Shown here piece by piece: positions 1-6,700 of a stretch of DNA of 7,609 bases; positions within the stretch are counted from its first letter, which is position 1; each line of letters starts with the position of its first letter. A model generated the notes under the pieces. It saw only the letters and a list, made by a program, of their open reading frames with translations, searched no databases and was not told the origin of the DNA. This DNA is from Candidatus Sivonenia alaskensis PMM_0068 (lineage in GTDB: Bacteria; Cyanobacteriota; Cyanobacteriia; Gloeobacterales; PMM-0068), in assembly GCA_949127685.1 (NCBI GenBank), contig CASBPW010000227.1:1-7609 (forward strand). Reading direction: 5' to 3'. The position numbers and the translations under genes are program-made.

Positions 1-348
1 ATGGAGGGCAGTTCAGATAATCGAGTCCAAGAATTGTCCAAAATTACGCGGGGTTTAAAAGGGCTTGGCAGAGAATTAAAAGTCCCTGTTATGGCGTTGT
101 CCCAGCTTTCCCGTGGGGTCGAAGCAAGAACCAACAAACGACCTATGCTATCGGATTTGCGAGAAAGTGGAAGTATTGAGCAGGATGCCGACTTAGTAAT
201 GATGGTCTATAGAGACGAATACTATAACGCTGACAGCCCTGACCGAGGCATTGCTGAAGTTATCCTATCCAAACACCGCAATGGTCCGACAGGGACCGTG
301 AAATTACTCTTTGAAAAGCAATTTGCCCGATTTAAGAATTTAGCCTAG
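1..348 (+). CDS. dnaB: Replicative DNA helicase DnaB, C-terminal fragment (5' end outside window)
   Basis: This is the last 115 residues of the hexameric helicase that unwinds DNA ahead of the replication fork. The window opens inside the RecA-like motor domain: the first ATG is the internal Met that normally follows 'DYLQL' (Walker B region), not a start codon. Visible motifs are VPVMALSQLSRGVE (about residues 28-41, DNA-loop and sensor region), RESGSIEQDADLV (54-66), and KHRNG (91-95), which carries the K-x-R arginine-finger pair that acts on the neighbouring subunit's ATP. The reading frame ends at TAG (346-348) after FKNLA. The RESG/SIEQ junction (residues 57/58), where the Synechocystis DnaB intein sits, is uninterrupted here. 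The gene converges on the AsmA-like gene with only 23 bp between the stops. The family call is secure. Whether upstream parts carry an intein cannot be seen. Confidence 0.96.
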   Translation: MEGSSDNRVQELSKITRGLKGLGRELKVPVMALSQLSRGVEARTNKRPMLSDLRESGSIEQDADLVMMVYRDEYYNADSPDRGIAEVILSKHRNGPTGTVKLLFEKQFARFKNLA

Positions 349-371
349 CAAGTTCGCTCTAGCTTTATGTT

Positions 372-3344
372 CTACGGATTGGTTAAGGGAGCATCGGGAG
401 CAGAGGGAGAGGGCTGTGGTTGGGGAGTCGGATTTGAGGGCAGTCCTGGAATGATCGGTTCCAAGGGAGTATCCAGGGCTCTCTGGCGTTCTATCTCCAG
501 GAGTTGCTGGCGCTCACGCTCACGCTTGGCTTCTATCCTTGCTCTCGCTCTGTCTTCCCGTGCCTGTATTTCGGCTGCGATTGGGCTGAAATCAACCCCT
601 TCAGTAGTGAGCGGAAGGGTGCCAGAGAAATCAGGTAGGTCACCGGATGGACTCCTTACCTGCATATTAGCCAAGACAATACCGCCTCTAATCCTGGGTT
701 TGTTTGGGTTGCCCGTCAGCGTAATATCAAGCCCGGTTTGCCCACCAACAGCAGTTAAATCAGAGGCGGCAGGAATGAGACGATAGAGCTGGTCCAAATC
801 TAAGGGGGCTGTGGCCAAGCGGAGGTCCAGATTAGGAGAGCGACCCACTTGAGATACCCTGCCCGTCATACTGATCAAGGTTCCAGGCGTGGATAGGTCT
901 GCCCGTTCTACCAACAACTGGTCTCCATTCACGGTCAGGTCTACATCCAAGGCGCGAGAACTATTCAGGGCTAAAACTCTTCCCCAGCCCAAATTGCCTA
1001 CCTGACTGAGGTCCATGGCTCCTGTAACCAGGGTTTGGCTACCGCGACGCTCTATACGCGCGTTATAGGGAGCGATCCCATCGCCCTGGAGCAGTGCTCT
1101 ATAGCGTGATGGGAGCAAGGTTTGAATTTGGGGAAAGGCTGCCCGACCTCTGAGATTTCCAGAAAGCGCACTGGAGGCCAGTAGACCATCAAATTGGAAG
1201 TTCCCCCCCACCACTTGGCCTGTGAGGTTCTGAAACTGCACGCCATCGCCAGAGAAGCTCAGCGTCCCTTGCAGATCGCTTAAAGGAGAGGCCAGCCAGG
1301 AAAAGGAAGCTTTTGCCCCAGGCTTAAGGGCTATTTGACCGGTTAGGGTTTGGTTCTCAATGCGGATCGCCGCTTGTGCTTTTCCTGTCAGGGCCAGGAG
1401 GTTATTGCTCACTCCCTGACGGATCGTAGAGGCGAATAGATCGGAGGCTAGGAGCGCACGCCCTAGAGCCAAATCCAAGTTGTCACTCTTGATGTCTATC
1501 AGACGAGAAGTCCCTCTAAACTCTCCTGTCACGGTGAAGGGGGCATCATCTACCCTTCCTAGCACATTAGAAAAGGAAGTCAGGGCTGGCGTAAAGTTGA
1601 CCGTTCCGGTGACATTTCTAACGAGCTTAGGCAAACGAGTATCCTGGATATCCGCATTCTGTATAGCTAATACTCCTGTCAATATCGGATTCGCCAAGCT
1701 TCCTTCTATCTTCAGATCTATATTGCCTTTGCCTGTGGCTTTGCTCAGGGTCATCGGGAGCGCCAGGGCTCCTAGGCGCTTATCGCGCAATAGACTCCGG
1801 CTTGCATCTAGGTCAAGATCGGGCGCGTTGACGGTAAGGGCCAATTGAGGTCCGGTAGTCCCTGCAATGAGGACTTCAGAGGTGCCAACCTGCATCCTCA
1901 TCCCATCTGACTGAATGCCCCCATCCGGCGTAAAGACCAAGGGGCCTACTATTTTCTCCACGGGACGAGCGAAGCCTGGGCCTTTGTAATCCAAACCGCG
2001 AACATCAATGCGCCCTGTTGTCGAGAGGGGAGTGTATGGGCTATCCGATTGTCCTTTCCCTGCCGCGAGATATCCTTTGAGCTGCAGATCCGCTGCTATG
2101 GTGCCCTGACCGCTACTTTGGTATAGCCAAGGATAAAGATTTTTGCCCAACAACCCTGCTGGCATATGTTGGCGAGCAATAAAAGGATCTAAGTCCTGAG
2201 TTTTAACTCTCAGGTCGAGAACACCGGTGCTCCCTGGAGGAGCAGCGCTCTTATCGGGGGGCGTCACCGAGCCATCCATCTCTACAAGCGTCCCTTCTGC
2301 CACCAACTTGATGTTATCGAAGCGGACGGCTTTAGGGGTTACCCCTACCTTGAAGTCCGTGGTCAGGTTCTTGCTGGACCAGGGTAAGGAACCGAAGGCT
2401 TGAGGCCAGTACCAATCCATGTTCTCAATCGTAGATTTCCCTTGGAGTTGATAATCCTGTCCTATGACACCTCGAACTTGAAAATCAGCCTTGATCTTGC
2501 CATACAGCCCCCGCAGACTCTCAATGGGCTGAAAATAGGTCTGGAAGAGCTGAGGCTGGAAATCTTGTACTTTGACTTGCAGGTCTCCTCCCCAACCATC
2601 GAGTCCCCCAGTAGGTGCTTTGGGAGGTGTTACAGAACCTTCTATGGTGACAAAAGCGGTTTTTCGGTCTTCAGTGAGATTGCCTTGCAGGCTAACCGGT
2701 AATTTTTCTCCGGCTAAAGCAGCTAGATTGACCTCCATGTTGGTCATCCGGAATGCCCGTCCGGGACTGATGCCCTGATCTATGACATTGATTTCCGCAT
2801 GACGCATAGCCAAACCCGTTCGCTCTAGGTCCAAGGCAACCTGCGGCGTTTCAATAGGCTTGTCCAAAAGGTCTGAAAAACTCCAGTTCCCCTCTATATC
2901 CCGTTGGACGTTAATCACTACTTGGTCTAGAACAAAACGCTTAATGACCAACCGCCCAAAGAGCAAAGAGAAAAAATCTACCTCTGCTTCTGCTTCACGA
3001 GCGGCCAAATCTACCAATTCTCGCTTGCCATAGTTAGTTTGTCTGACCAAGAGCAGATTGTTGGCCGTGAGGGCGGCTGAACCCCAGGTTTTTAATTTGA
3101 GGTCTCCAATTTCTACCTCACGCTGAGTAGCCTGGGACAGGGCTTGGCGGAATGTTTCCTTATAGGCATTGGGATTGACCCAGATGGAGAAAATAACATT
3201 CGTCAGGATAAACACTAGCGCGGCGATTCCAGCCACTTTTAGAAGCAGACTAGCCCACGACGGGAACTTCAGGTTCTTGATGAAACTGACGTCGATAGGG
3301 CTTATGCCCTCAGACCGGGCTGGACCTGTTGGTTTGGGAGGCAT
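372..3344 (-). CDS. AsmA/TamB-like membrane-anchored protein of the inter-membrane lipid-transfer type
   Basis: This 990-residue protein has a short Pro-rich cytoplasmic N-terminus and a single membrane segment at about residues 31-55. An AsmA-type start follows (EVEIGDLKLKTWGSAALTANNLLL, about 76-99), then a long periplasmic region of alternating beta-strand repeats. Two repeats have the 'G..ANP.L.G.I.L.N' form common in AsmA/TamB proteins: GSLANPILTGVLAIQNADI in the middle, and GNPNKPRIRGGIVLANMQV near the end. Members of this family are thought to form hydrophobic grooves that carry phospholipids or assist outer-membrane biogenesis; applying that role here is inference. The C-terminus is unusual: a highly charged Arg/Glu helix (about 922-957) followed by a Pro/Ser-rich tail (958-990), instead of the conserved TamB C-terminal domain. 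Cyanobacterial TamB proteins are usually much longer, so this looks like a shorter relative. ATG 3344 is the first possible start after an in-frame TAA. It has no clear Shine-Dalgarno. panD ends 63 bp upstream. Confidence 0.8.
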   Translation of the reverse strand: MPPKPTGPARSEGISPIDVSFIKNLKFPSWASLLLKVAGIAALVFILTNVIFSIWVNPNAYKETFRQALSQATQREVEIGDLKLKTWGSAALTANNLLLVRQTNYGKRELVDLAAREAEAEVDFFSLLFGRLVIKRFVLDQVVINVQRDIEGNWSFSDLLDKPIETPQVALDLERTGLAMRHAEINVIDQGISPGRAFRMTNMEVNLAALAGEKLPVSLQGNLTEDRKTAFVTIEGSVTPPKAPTGGLDGWGGDLQVKVQDFQPQLFQTYFQPIESLRGLYGKIKADFQVRGVIGQDYQLQGKSTIENMDWYWPQAFGSLPWSSKNLTTDFKVGVTPKAVRFDNIKLVAEGTLVEMDGSVTPPDKSAAPPGSTGVLDLRVKTQDLDPFIARQHMPAGLLGKNLYPWLYQSSGQGTIAADLQLKGYLAAGKGQSDSPYTPLSTTGRIDVRGLDYKGPGFARPVEKIVGPLVFTPDGGIQSDGMRMQVGTSEVLIAGTTGPQLALTVNAPDLDLDASRSLLRDKRLGALALPMTLSKATGKGNIDLKIEGSLANPILTGVLAIQNADIQDTRLPKLVRNVTGTVNFTPALTSFSNVLGRVDDAPFTVTGEFRGTSRLIDIKSDNLDLALGRALLASDLFASTIRQGVSNNLLALTGKAQAAIRIENQTLTGQIALKPGAKASFSWLASPLSDLQGTLSFSGDGVQFQNLTGQVVGGNFQFDGLLASSALSGNLRGRAAFPQIQTLLPSRYRALLQGDGIAPYNARIERRGSQTLVTGAMDLSQVGNLGWGRVLALNSSRALDVDLTVNGDQLLVERADLSTPGTLISMTGRVSQVGRSPNLDLRLATAPLDLDQLYRLIPAASDLTAVGGQTGLDITLTGNPNKPRIRGGIVLANMQVRSPSGDLPDFSGTLPLTTEGVDFSPIAAEIQAREDRARARIEAKRERERQQLLEIERQRALDTPLEPIIPGLPSNPTPQPQPSPSAPDAPLTNP

Positions 3345-3407
3345 GTAAAAGAAAATAACAAACTTACGGGCCTTAGATCTGCGTTATGGAAAACGTTTAC
3401 CATTCAC

Positions 3408-3836
3408 TCAGGTCATGAGCTGAGGTGGCAGGGCTGACCATCCTTCTTCGTGCTCAAGAAAATTCAGAATGTCAGAGGGTTGGCGCACCTCTAAAATACC
3501 GTTTTCCTCGCTTACTAAGACTAACTTGGGCCGGTGGGATTTTAACTCTTCAGAAGATAATTGACCATAGGCAATGATGATCACTCGGTCCCCCGGCCTA
3601 CAGTGATGGGCTGCAGCTCCGTTGATAGCCACCGTTCCAGAGTGCCTGGGTGCCGTCATTGCGTAGGTGATGAGGCGCTGACCATTGGTTATATTGACGA
3701 CATGAACCTGTTCGTAAGGAACTATGGCCGCGGCTTCCAAAAGTTGGATATCGATGCTCACACTCCCCACGTAGTCTATATGGGCATCGGTGACCGTTGC
3801 TCGATGAATTTTACCAGTGAGGACATGGTGCAACAT
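3408..3836 (-). CDS. panD: Aspartate 1-decarboxylase proenzyme
   Basis: PanD makes beta-alanine from L-aspartate for pantothenate and coenzyme A synthesis in the cytoplasm. It is a pyruvoyl enzyme made by self-cleavage of a proenzyme. The cleavage pair Gly24-Ser25 (YVGSVSID) is present, as are Lys9, Arg54, Thr57 and Tyr58 (NGQRLITYA), and Asn72-Gly73 (NGAAAHH), all at the same numbers as in the E. coli enzyme. At 142 residues it is slightly longer than the bacterial form (about 126) because of a C-terminal extension, as in cyanobacterial homologues. The ATG at 3836 directly follows an in-frame TAA (3840-3842), so no longer start is possible. An AAGGG stretch abuts the ATG, too close for a normal ribosome site. 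The CRP-like gene ends 30 bp upstream, which suggests co-transcription. Confidence 0.97.
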   Translation of the reverse strand: MLHHVLTGKIHRATVTDAHIDYVGSVSIDIQLLEAAAIVPYEQVHVVNITNGQRLITYAMTAPRHSGTVAINGAAAHHCRPGDRVIIIAYGQLSSEELKSHRPKLVLVSEENGILEVRQPSDILNFLEHEEGWSALPPQLMT

Positions 3837-3866
3837 CCCTTAAGTATGACACTGTGCAGGACGTCT

Positions 3867-4532
3867 CTACCGCTCTGAGAAGCCGAAGTCGCTTAGATCC
3901 AGGCTGCTATCCAAAAGCTGAGGGCTGACATGCCAGCGGCGGTCTTCTCCCACCCAAAATAAAGATGCCTGTCTCAAGATTCCTAAAAATCGGGTGACCG
4001 TGACACGGGTAGTCCCGAGCACATTGGCAATTTGTTGATGGGTGAGATGAATATCAATAAAGATTCCATCCGGGGTCTGTTGGCCAAATTCACGGGCCAA
4101 AAAGCCCAGAAAACCAACCAAACGGTCTCCGATGTAGCGTCTTCCCAGAAGAGCCAGTAGAGACTCTGTGTGGCGTAGACGGAGGGTCAGCAACTCGTTC
4201 ATCTCCATCGATAGACGAGGAGACTCCTGGATATCTTTCCACCGCAACCGCAAGAGGTCTACGTCGCTCAGGGCATAGGTTTCATAGGATTCTAGTGCGG
4301 TAAACTTTTGGGCCAGGGGCATCATCGGTCCAATTAAACTGATGATCGACTCATCTCCACTAGGATGTATGGTCTGCACCTGCACCATGCCACGATAAAT
4401 AATCCATACCTCATCCCAACAGAGAGGAATAACCCTTCCAGCCCGGTAGTGCCAGAGGTTACGCTCCTGATAGAGCTCCTCCAGCAAAGTACGCAAAGAT
4501 TCTTTCTGGGTTTCTCTATAGGAGTGGGGCAT
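3867..4532 (-). CDS. CRP/FNR-family transcriptional regulator (paralogue 1, next to panD)
   Basis: This 221-residue regulator has an N-terminal cyclic-nucleotide-binding-type beta-barrel (about 20-105), a long dimerisation helix (about 106-132), and a C-terminal winged helix-turn-helix. The HTH, LTHQQIANVLGTTRVTVTRF (163-182), has the TRVTVTR recognition helix seen in NtcA, the global nitrogen regulator of cyanobacteria. This suggests, by inference, a similar DNA site. In the barrel, the phosphate-binding cassette of CRP (GE.A followed by Arg-Ser) is replaced by GPMMPLAQKF (68-77), so cAMP binding is unlikely; the true signal is unknown. It is clearly related along its whole length to the gene 134 bp upstream, with more than half the residues identical by eye. 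NtcA itself is an alternative label, but the effector domain differs and a second copy sits beside it, so I call it an NtcA-like paralogue. The start at ATG 4532 has no strong Shine-Dalgarno. Confidence 0.9.
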   Translation of the reverse strand: MPHSYRETQKESLRTLLEELYQERNLWHYRAGRVIPLCWDEVWIIYRGMVQVQTIHPSGDESIISLIGPMMPLAQKFTALESYETYALSDVDLLRLRWKDIQESPRLSMEMNELLTLRLRHTESLLALLGRRYIGDRLVGFLGFLAREFGQQTPDGIFIDIHLTHQQIANVLGTTRVTVTRFLGILRQASLFWVGEDRRWHVSPQLLDSSLDLSDFGFSER

Positions 4533-4666
4533 GATGAAAATCCATAACCTGGAACTATGCTCTGGCTGCCTTAATCACAATAGTCTTACTCAAACCTTTG
4601 TGGAATAGTACTTTCACTGAAATGAATGTGAACTTTGGATAGGCTTCAAAGCCCAGGCCTAGACTG
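4533..4666. other. Intergenic region between the two CRP-family genes
   Basis: The 134 bp gap has no open reading frame worth reporting. It contains an imperfect dyad, TTCAC-N10-GTGAA (4613-4632), listed separately. It also has a weaker CACAA...TTGTG pair (4576-4580 and 4598-4602) with a 17-nt spacer. I see no hairpin followed by a T-run that would end transcription from the upstream regulator, so read-through is possible. The gap is long enough for its own promoter, but I cannot assign one. Confidence 0.5.
4613..4632. promoter_or_regulatory. Dyad TTCAC-N10-GTGAA upstream of CRP paralogue 1
   Basis: Two 5-base arms, TTCAC (4613-4617) and GTGAA (4628-4632), are perfect inverted copies with 10 bases between them. 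They lie 81-100 bp upstream of the ATG at 4532. The spacing suits a dimeric winged-helix regulator, but the arm order is the reverse of the CRP consensus TGTGA-N6-TCACA. A 5-bp arm pair is common by chance. An operator role is a guess. Confidence 0.2.
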
Positions 4667-5308
4667 CTACAGGGGAGTAGCAAGATTCAGACCCAAATCA
4701 GAAAGCGAAACTCCATGGCTCAAGCAGAGGCGATGACCTGTTCCCCTTGTCAAGATGGCTTCTTTCTTAAAGATTCCAAACAGGCGAGTTACGGTGACAC
4801 GGGTCGTGCCGACAATATTGGCGATTTGCTGGTGGGTCAAGCGAATATCTAGAAAGATTCCCTTTGGGGTTTCTTGACCGAACTCACGGGCCAGAAATGC
4901 TAAAAAACCTAATAAGCGCTCACTGGTTTGGCGTTTGCCCAAGAGGGCTAGCAGAGACTCGGTTTGGCGTAAGCGCCTTGCCAAAAGTTGATTCATGTCC
5001 ATAGCCAGCCGAGGAGAGTCCTGAACATCGCTCCAGTTCAAGCGATGTAGATCTACATCTGTCAAAGCTGTGGCCGAGTAAGACTCTAAGATCGAAAATC
5101 TCCTTGCCAGCGGCATCATCGGTCCAATCAAACCAAGAATAGACTGATCACCGTTAGAGTGTAAGGTCTGGGTTTGAACAATGCCACGGTAAACGATCCA
5201 GATATCGTCTTTATGCAAAGGAATAAGCTGGTTTGCTTCATAGCGCCAAAGGGTACGCTCCTGGTAAAGATCTTCAAGGTATCGCAGGGAGTCATTATGA
5301 GAAACCAT
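4667..5308 (-). CDS. CRP/FNR-family transcriptional regulator (paralogue 2)
   Basis: This 213-residue regulator has the same design as its downstream neighbour: a beta-barrel effector domain (about 14-96), a dimerisation helix (about 98-123) and an NtcA-like helix-turn-helix, LTHQQIANIVGTTRVTVTRL (157-176). The barrel segment GPMMPLARRF (62-71) replaces the CRP cAMP cassette, as in paralogue 1, so both probably sense something other than cAMP or work without a small ligand. The two proteins diverge most after the HTH, where each has its own short tail ending in a similar LSDLG / LSDFG motif. ATG 5308 is supported by a good ribosome site: AAGGAG at 5317-5322 with an 8-nt spacer. A GTA-N8-TAC box and a TAN3T hexamer lie upstream (5380-5424). 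The tandem arrangement points to gene duplication. The regulatory targets are unknown; autoregulation is an inference. Confidence 0.91.
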   Translation of the reverse strand: MVSHNDSLRYLEDLYQERTLWRYEANQLIPLHKDDIWIVYRGIVQTQTLHSNGDQSILGLIGPMMPLARRFSILESYSATALTDVDLHRLNWSDVQDSPRLAMDMNQLLARRLRQTESLLALLGKRQTSERLLGFLAFLAREFGQETPKGIFLDIRLTHQQIANIVGTTRVTVTRLFGIFKKEAILTRGTGHRLCLSHGVSLSDLGLNLATPL

Positions 5309-5316
5309 GGATGAAT

Positions 5317-5322
5317 CTCCTT
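5317..5322 (-). promoter_or_regulatory. Shine-Dalgarno AAGGAG for CRP paralogue 2
   Basis: AAGGAG on the - strand stands 8 nt before the ATG at 5308. It is the best ribosome-binding site in the window and fixes the start of this regulator. The second regulator, panD and the AsmA-like gene all lack a comparable one. Confidence 0.75.
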
Positions 5323-5361
5323 AAGCCTGAGGAATATGGGCTCAATCTAAGCATTTGCTAG

Positions 5362-5644
5362 TTGAGAACGATAGCAACAACCCTAACCCTGCTTGTGCCA
5401 GTTGGGTACAGTATTTATACTTACCCGGCAATTCGGGTTCCGGGCAATCCGTCTCAAGAACTGTTTCTGTTCATTTTGGTCTTCAGCGCCCCCTGGTTGG
5501 GATACATACGGGGCTGAGACAGGGACTCTAGCAAAAAGCATGGCATCTTCACCGCAAGATGGACTTACCTTAGCCTTGACAGGTAAAGAATCAGTAAAGG
5601 ACCAAGCCCGCGTTGTGAAAGCTTATCGCAAAGCAATCCCGTGA
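5362..5644 (+). pseudogene. Possible frameshifted small membrane-protein gene, unrecognised
   Basis: Two overlapping + strand frames look like parts of one protein. The first starts at TTG 5362, just after a TAG, and encodes two hydrophobic stretches (TIATTLTLLVPVGYSIYTYP and ELFLFILVFSAPWLGYI). It stops at TGA 5515-5517. The frame one base along continues from there as a hydrophilic segment ending KDQARVVKAYRKAIP with a stop at 5642-5644. Removing one G from the GGGG run at 5510-5513 would join them into a protein of about 93 residues. I do not recognise the family. Arguments against: the start is weak, and the frame overlaps the candidate promoter of the regulator on the other strand. It could be a decayed gene, a sequencing error or chance. 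Confidence 0.25.
5380..5424 (-). promoter_or_regulatory. Candidate NtcA-type promoter of CRP paralogue 2
   Basis: On the - strand the order is GTAAGTATAAATAC (5424-5411, a perfect GTA-N8-TAC), then 25 nt, then TAGGGT (5385-5380), which fits TAN3T. Known NtcA-activated promoters have GTA-N8-TAC, 20-24 nt, then a TAN3T -10 box, so the spacing here is one base long. Transcription would start near 5373 and give a leader of about 65 nt before the ATG at 5308. No TAN3T follows the box at that distance on the + strand, so the orientation favours the regulator. The regulator itself has an NtcA-like recognition helix, so either NtcA or the regulator could be the one that binds. Confidence 0.4.
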
Positions 5645-5698
5645 GCTTAAGACCTGTTCTTGGCGTGGGTTTCAAAGTCCTCCATCGCATAGATCTCT

Positions 5699-6667
5699 TC
5701 AAGCTACTGTTAAAAGACTCATTTCCAGCATCTTTTGGATAGGTGCTAGCGCCTTTAATCGGATAGCTTCATCCATCACAATTTCTGGCGAGCGATTTTT
5801 CATGCACAGATAAACTTTTTCTAAGGTATTGAGTCGCATAAAGGGGCATTCGTTACAGGCACATTGATTATCAGGGGGGGCAGGAATAAATTTCTTATGC
5901 GGAGAAGCTTTCTCCATCTGATGAATGATCCCTGCTTCTGTCACCACAATAAAAGTACGGTTGTCACTACGTTGCGTATATCGCAAAAGACCTGTGGTAG
6001 AGGCGATAAAATCGGCATGTTTCAGTACAGGTTCTTCACATTCTGGGTGGGCAATCACTTCTGCTTCTGGATACTGCATTTTGAGCTGAACTAACTTCTT
6101 TTCAGAAAACATTTCATGCACAATACAGGCTCCAGGCCACAGCAACATATCTCTACCCGTCTGTTGCATGACATAGCGACCCAAGTTTTTATCAGGCCCA
6201 AAAATAATCGGTTTGTCCTTAGGAATTTGATTGACGATGGCCACGGCATTGGAGGAAGTGCAGATAATGTCACTGAGGGCTTTGACGCCAGCGGTACAGT
6301 TGATGTAGCTAATGACGATGTGGTCTGGATGCTGCTGACAGAAGGCCGCAAATTGGTCTTCGGGACAGCCCTCCGCGAGGGAGCAGCCTGCTTCGAGGTC
6401 AGGCAATAAAACTTGTTTGGTGGGATTTAGGATTTTGGCTGTTTCTGCCATGAAATGCACGCCACAAAAGACGATCACATCAGCACTCGTATCCGCAGCC
6501 TGTCGCGCCAAGCCCAAAGAATCTCCCATATAGTCTGCAATGTCTTGGATATCCGGCTCCTGATAATAGTGGGCCAAAATCACCGCATTCATTTCTCTTT
6601 TCAGGCGGCTAATTTCCTGGAATAGGTTCAATGAGGGGGAAACCGTAGAAATAGCAGGGGACACCAT
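5699..6667 (-). CDS. nadA: Quinolinate synthase (4Fe-4S)
   Basis: NadA condenses iminoaspartate with dihydroxyacetone phosphate to form quinolinate, the first pyridine ring compound of de novo NAD synthesis. The protein of about 322 residues shows the family's triplicated alpha/beta layout: NAVILAHYYQEPDIQDIADYMGDSL near the start, GVHFMAETAKILNP, SYINCTAGVKALSDIICTSSNA, FGPDKNLGRYV, AHPECEEPV and TEAGIIHQM. The three cluster cysteines are expected in LEAGCSLAEGC, in WPGACIVHE and at the last Cys of CACNECPFM. All are present, so the enzyme should be active. I place the start at ATG 6667 because GGAG (6677-6680) sits 9 nt before it. An in-frame GTG at 6700 would add 11 residues (MLSLPFLENNF), with a weaker AGAAG upstream. 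The gene reads toward the CRP pair, 390 bp away, so it is probably a separate transcription unit. Confidence 0.97.
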   Translation of the reverse strand: MVSPAISTVSPSLNLFQEISRLKREMNAVILAHYYQEPDIQDIADYMGDSLGLARQAADTSADVIVFCGVHFMAETAKILNPTKQVLLPDLEAGCSLAEGCPEDQFAAFCQQHPDHIVISYINCTAGVKALSDIICTSSNAVAIVNQIPKDKPIIFGPDKNLGRYVMQQTGRDMLLWPGACIVHEMFSEKKLVQLKMQYPEAEVIAHPECEEPVLKHADFIASTTGLLRYTQRSDNRTFIVVTEAGIIHQMEKASPHKKFIPAPPDNQCACNECPFMRLNTLEKVYLCMKNRSPEIVMDEAIRLKALAPIQKMLEMSLLTVA

Positions 6668-6676
6668 GAAGTTGTT

Positions 6677-6680
6677 CTCC
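6677..6680 (-). promoter_or_regulatory. Shine-Dalgarno GGAG deciding the nadA start
   Basis: GGAG on the - strand ends 9 nt before the ATG at 6667. It supports the shorter protein beginning MVSPA over the GTG start 33 bases upstream. The conserved part of NadA begins well after both starts, so length does not decide between them. Confidence 0.5.
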
Positions 6681-6700
6681 AAGAAAGGCAAGCTGAGCAC

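Larger units (their letters stand above)
5309..5698. other. Gap between nadA and CRP paralogue 2
   Basis: This 390 bp stretch has no convincing intact gene. It holds the Shine-Dalgarno of the regulator (5317-5322), a candidate NtcA-type promoter for it (5380-5424), and a possible frameshifted small gene on the + strand (5362-5644). I find no clear hairpin plus T-run after the nadA stop at 5699. Confidence 0.6.

Noticed and set aside
341..366. Possible stem between the dnaB and AsmA-like stops
   Set aside because: Only 3-bp blocks with bulges pair and there is no T-run; too weak to call a bidirectional terminator.
367..786. 139-residue + strand open frame, Ser/Arg-rich, opposite the AsmA-like gene
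   Set aside because: It lies wholly antisense to a well-supported gene, is low in complexity and has no domain-like pattern; it mirrors the Pro/Arg-rich tail on the other strand.
1480..1848. 122-residue + strand open frame
   Set aside because: Antisense to the AsmA-like repeats; a shadow of codon bias in that gene.
2400..2778. Two overlapping + strand open frames of 100 and 68 residues
   Set aside because: Both lie antisense within the AsmA-like gene and show no recognisable family pattern.
3561..3878. 105-residue + strand open frame over panD
   Set aside because: panD is certain from its catalytic residues; the opposite frame shows no family features.
5379..5391. AACCCTAACCCTG, telomere-like repeat
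   Set aside because: Only two units; chance in a bacterial sequence.
5406..5420. GTA...TAC pair starting at 5406
   Set aside because: The gap is 9 bases, not the 8 of an NtcA box; the overlapping pair at 5411-5424 has the correct gap.
6091..6409. Open frames of 86 (-) and 97 (+) residues inside nadA
   Set aside because: Both overlap the conserved core of NadA, which is intact.
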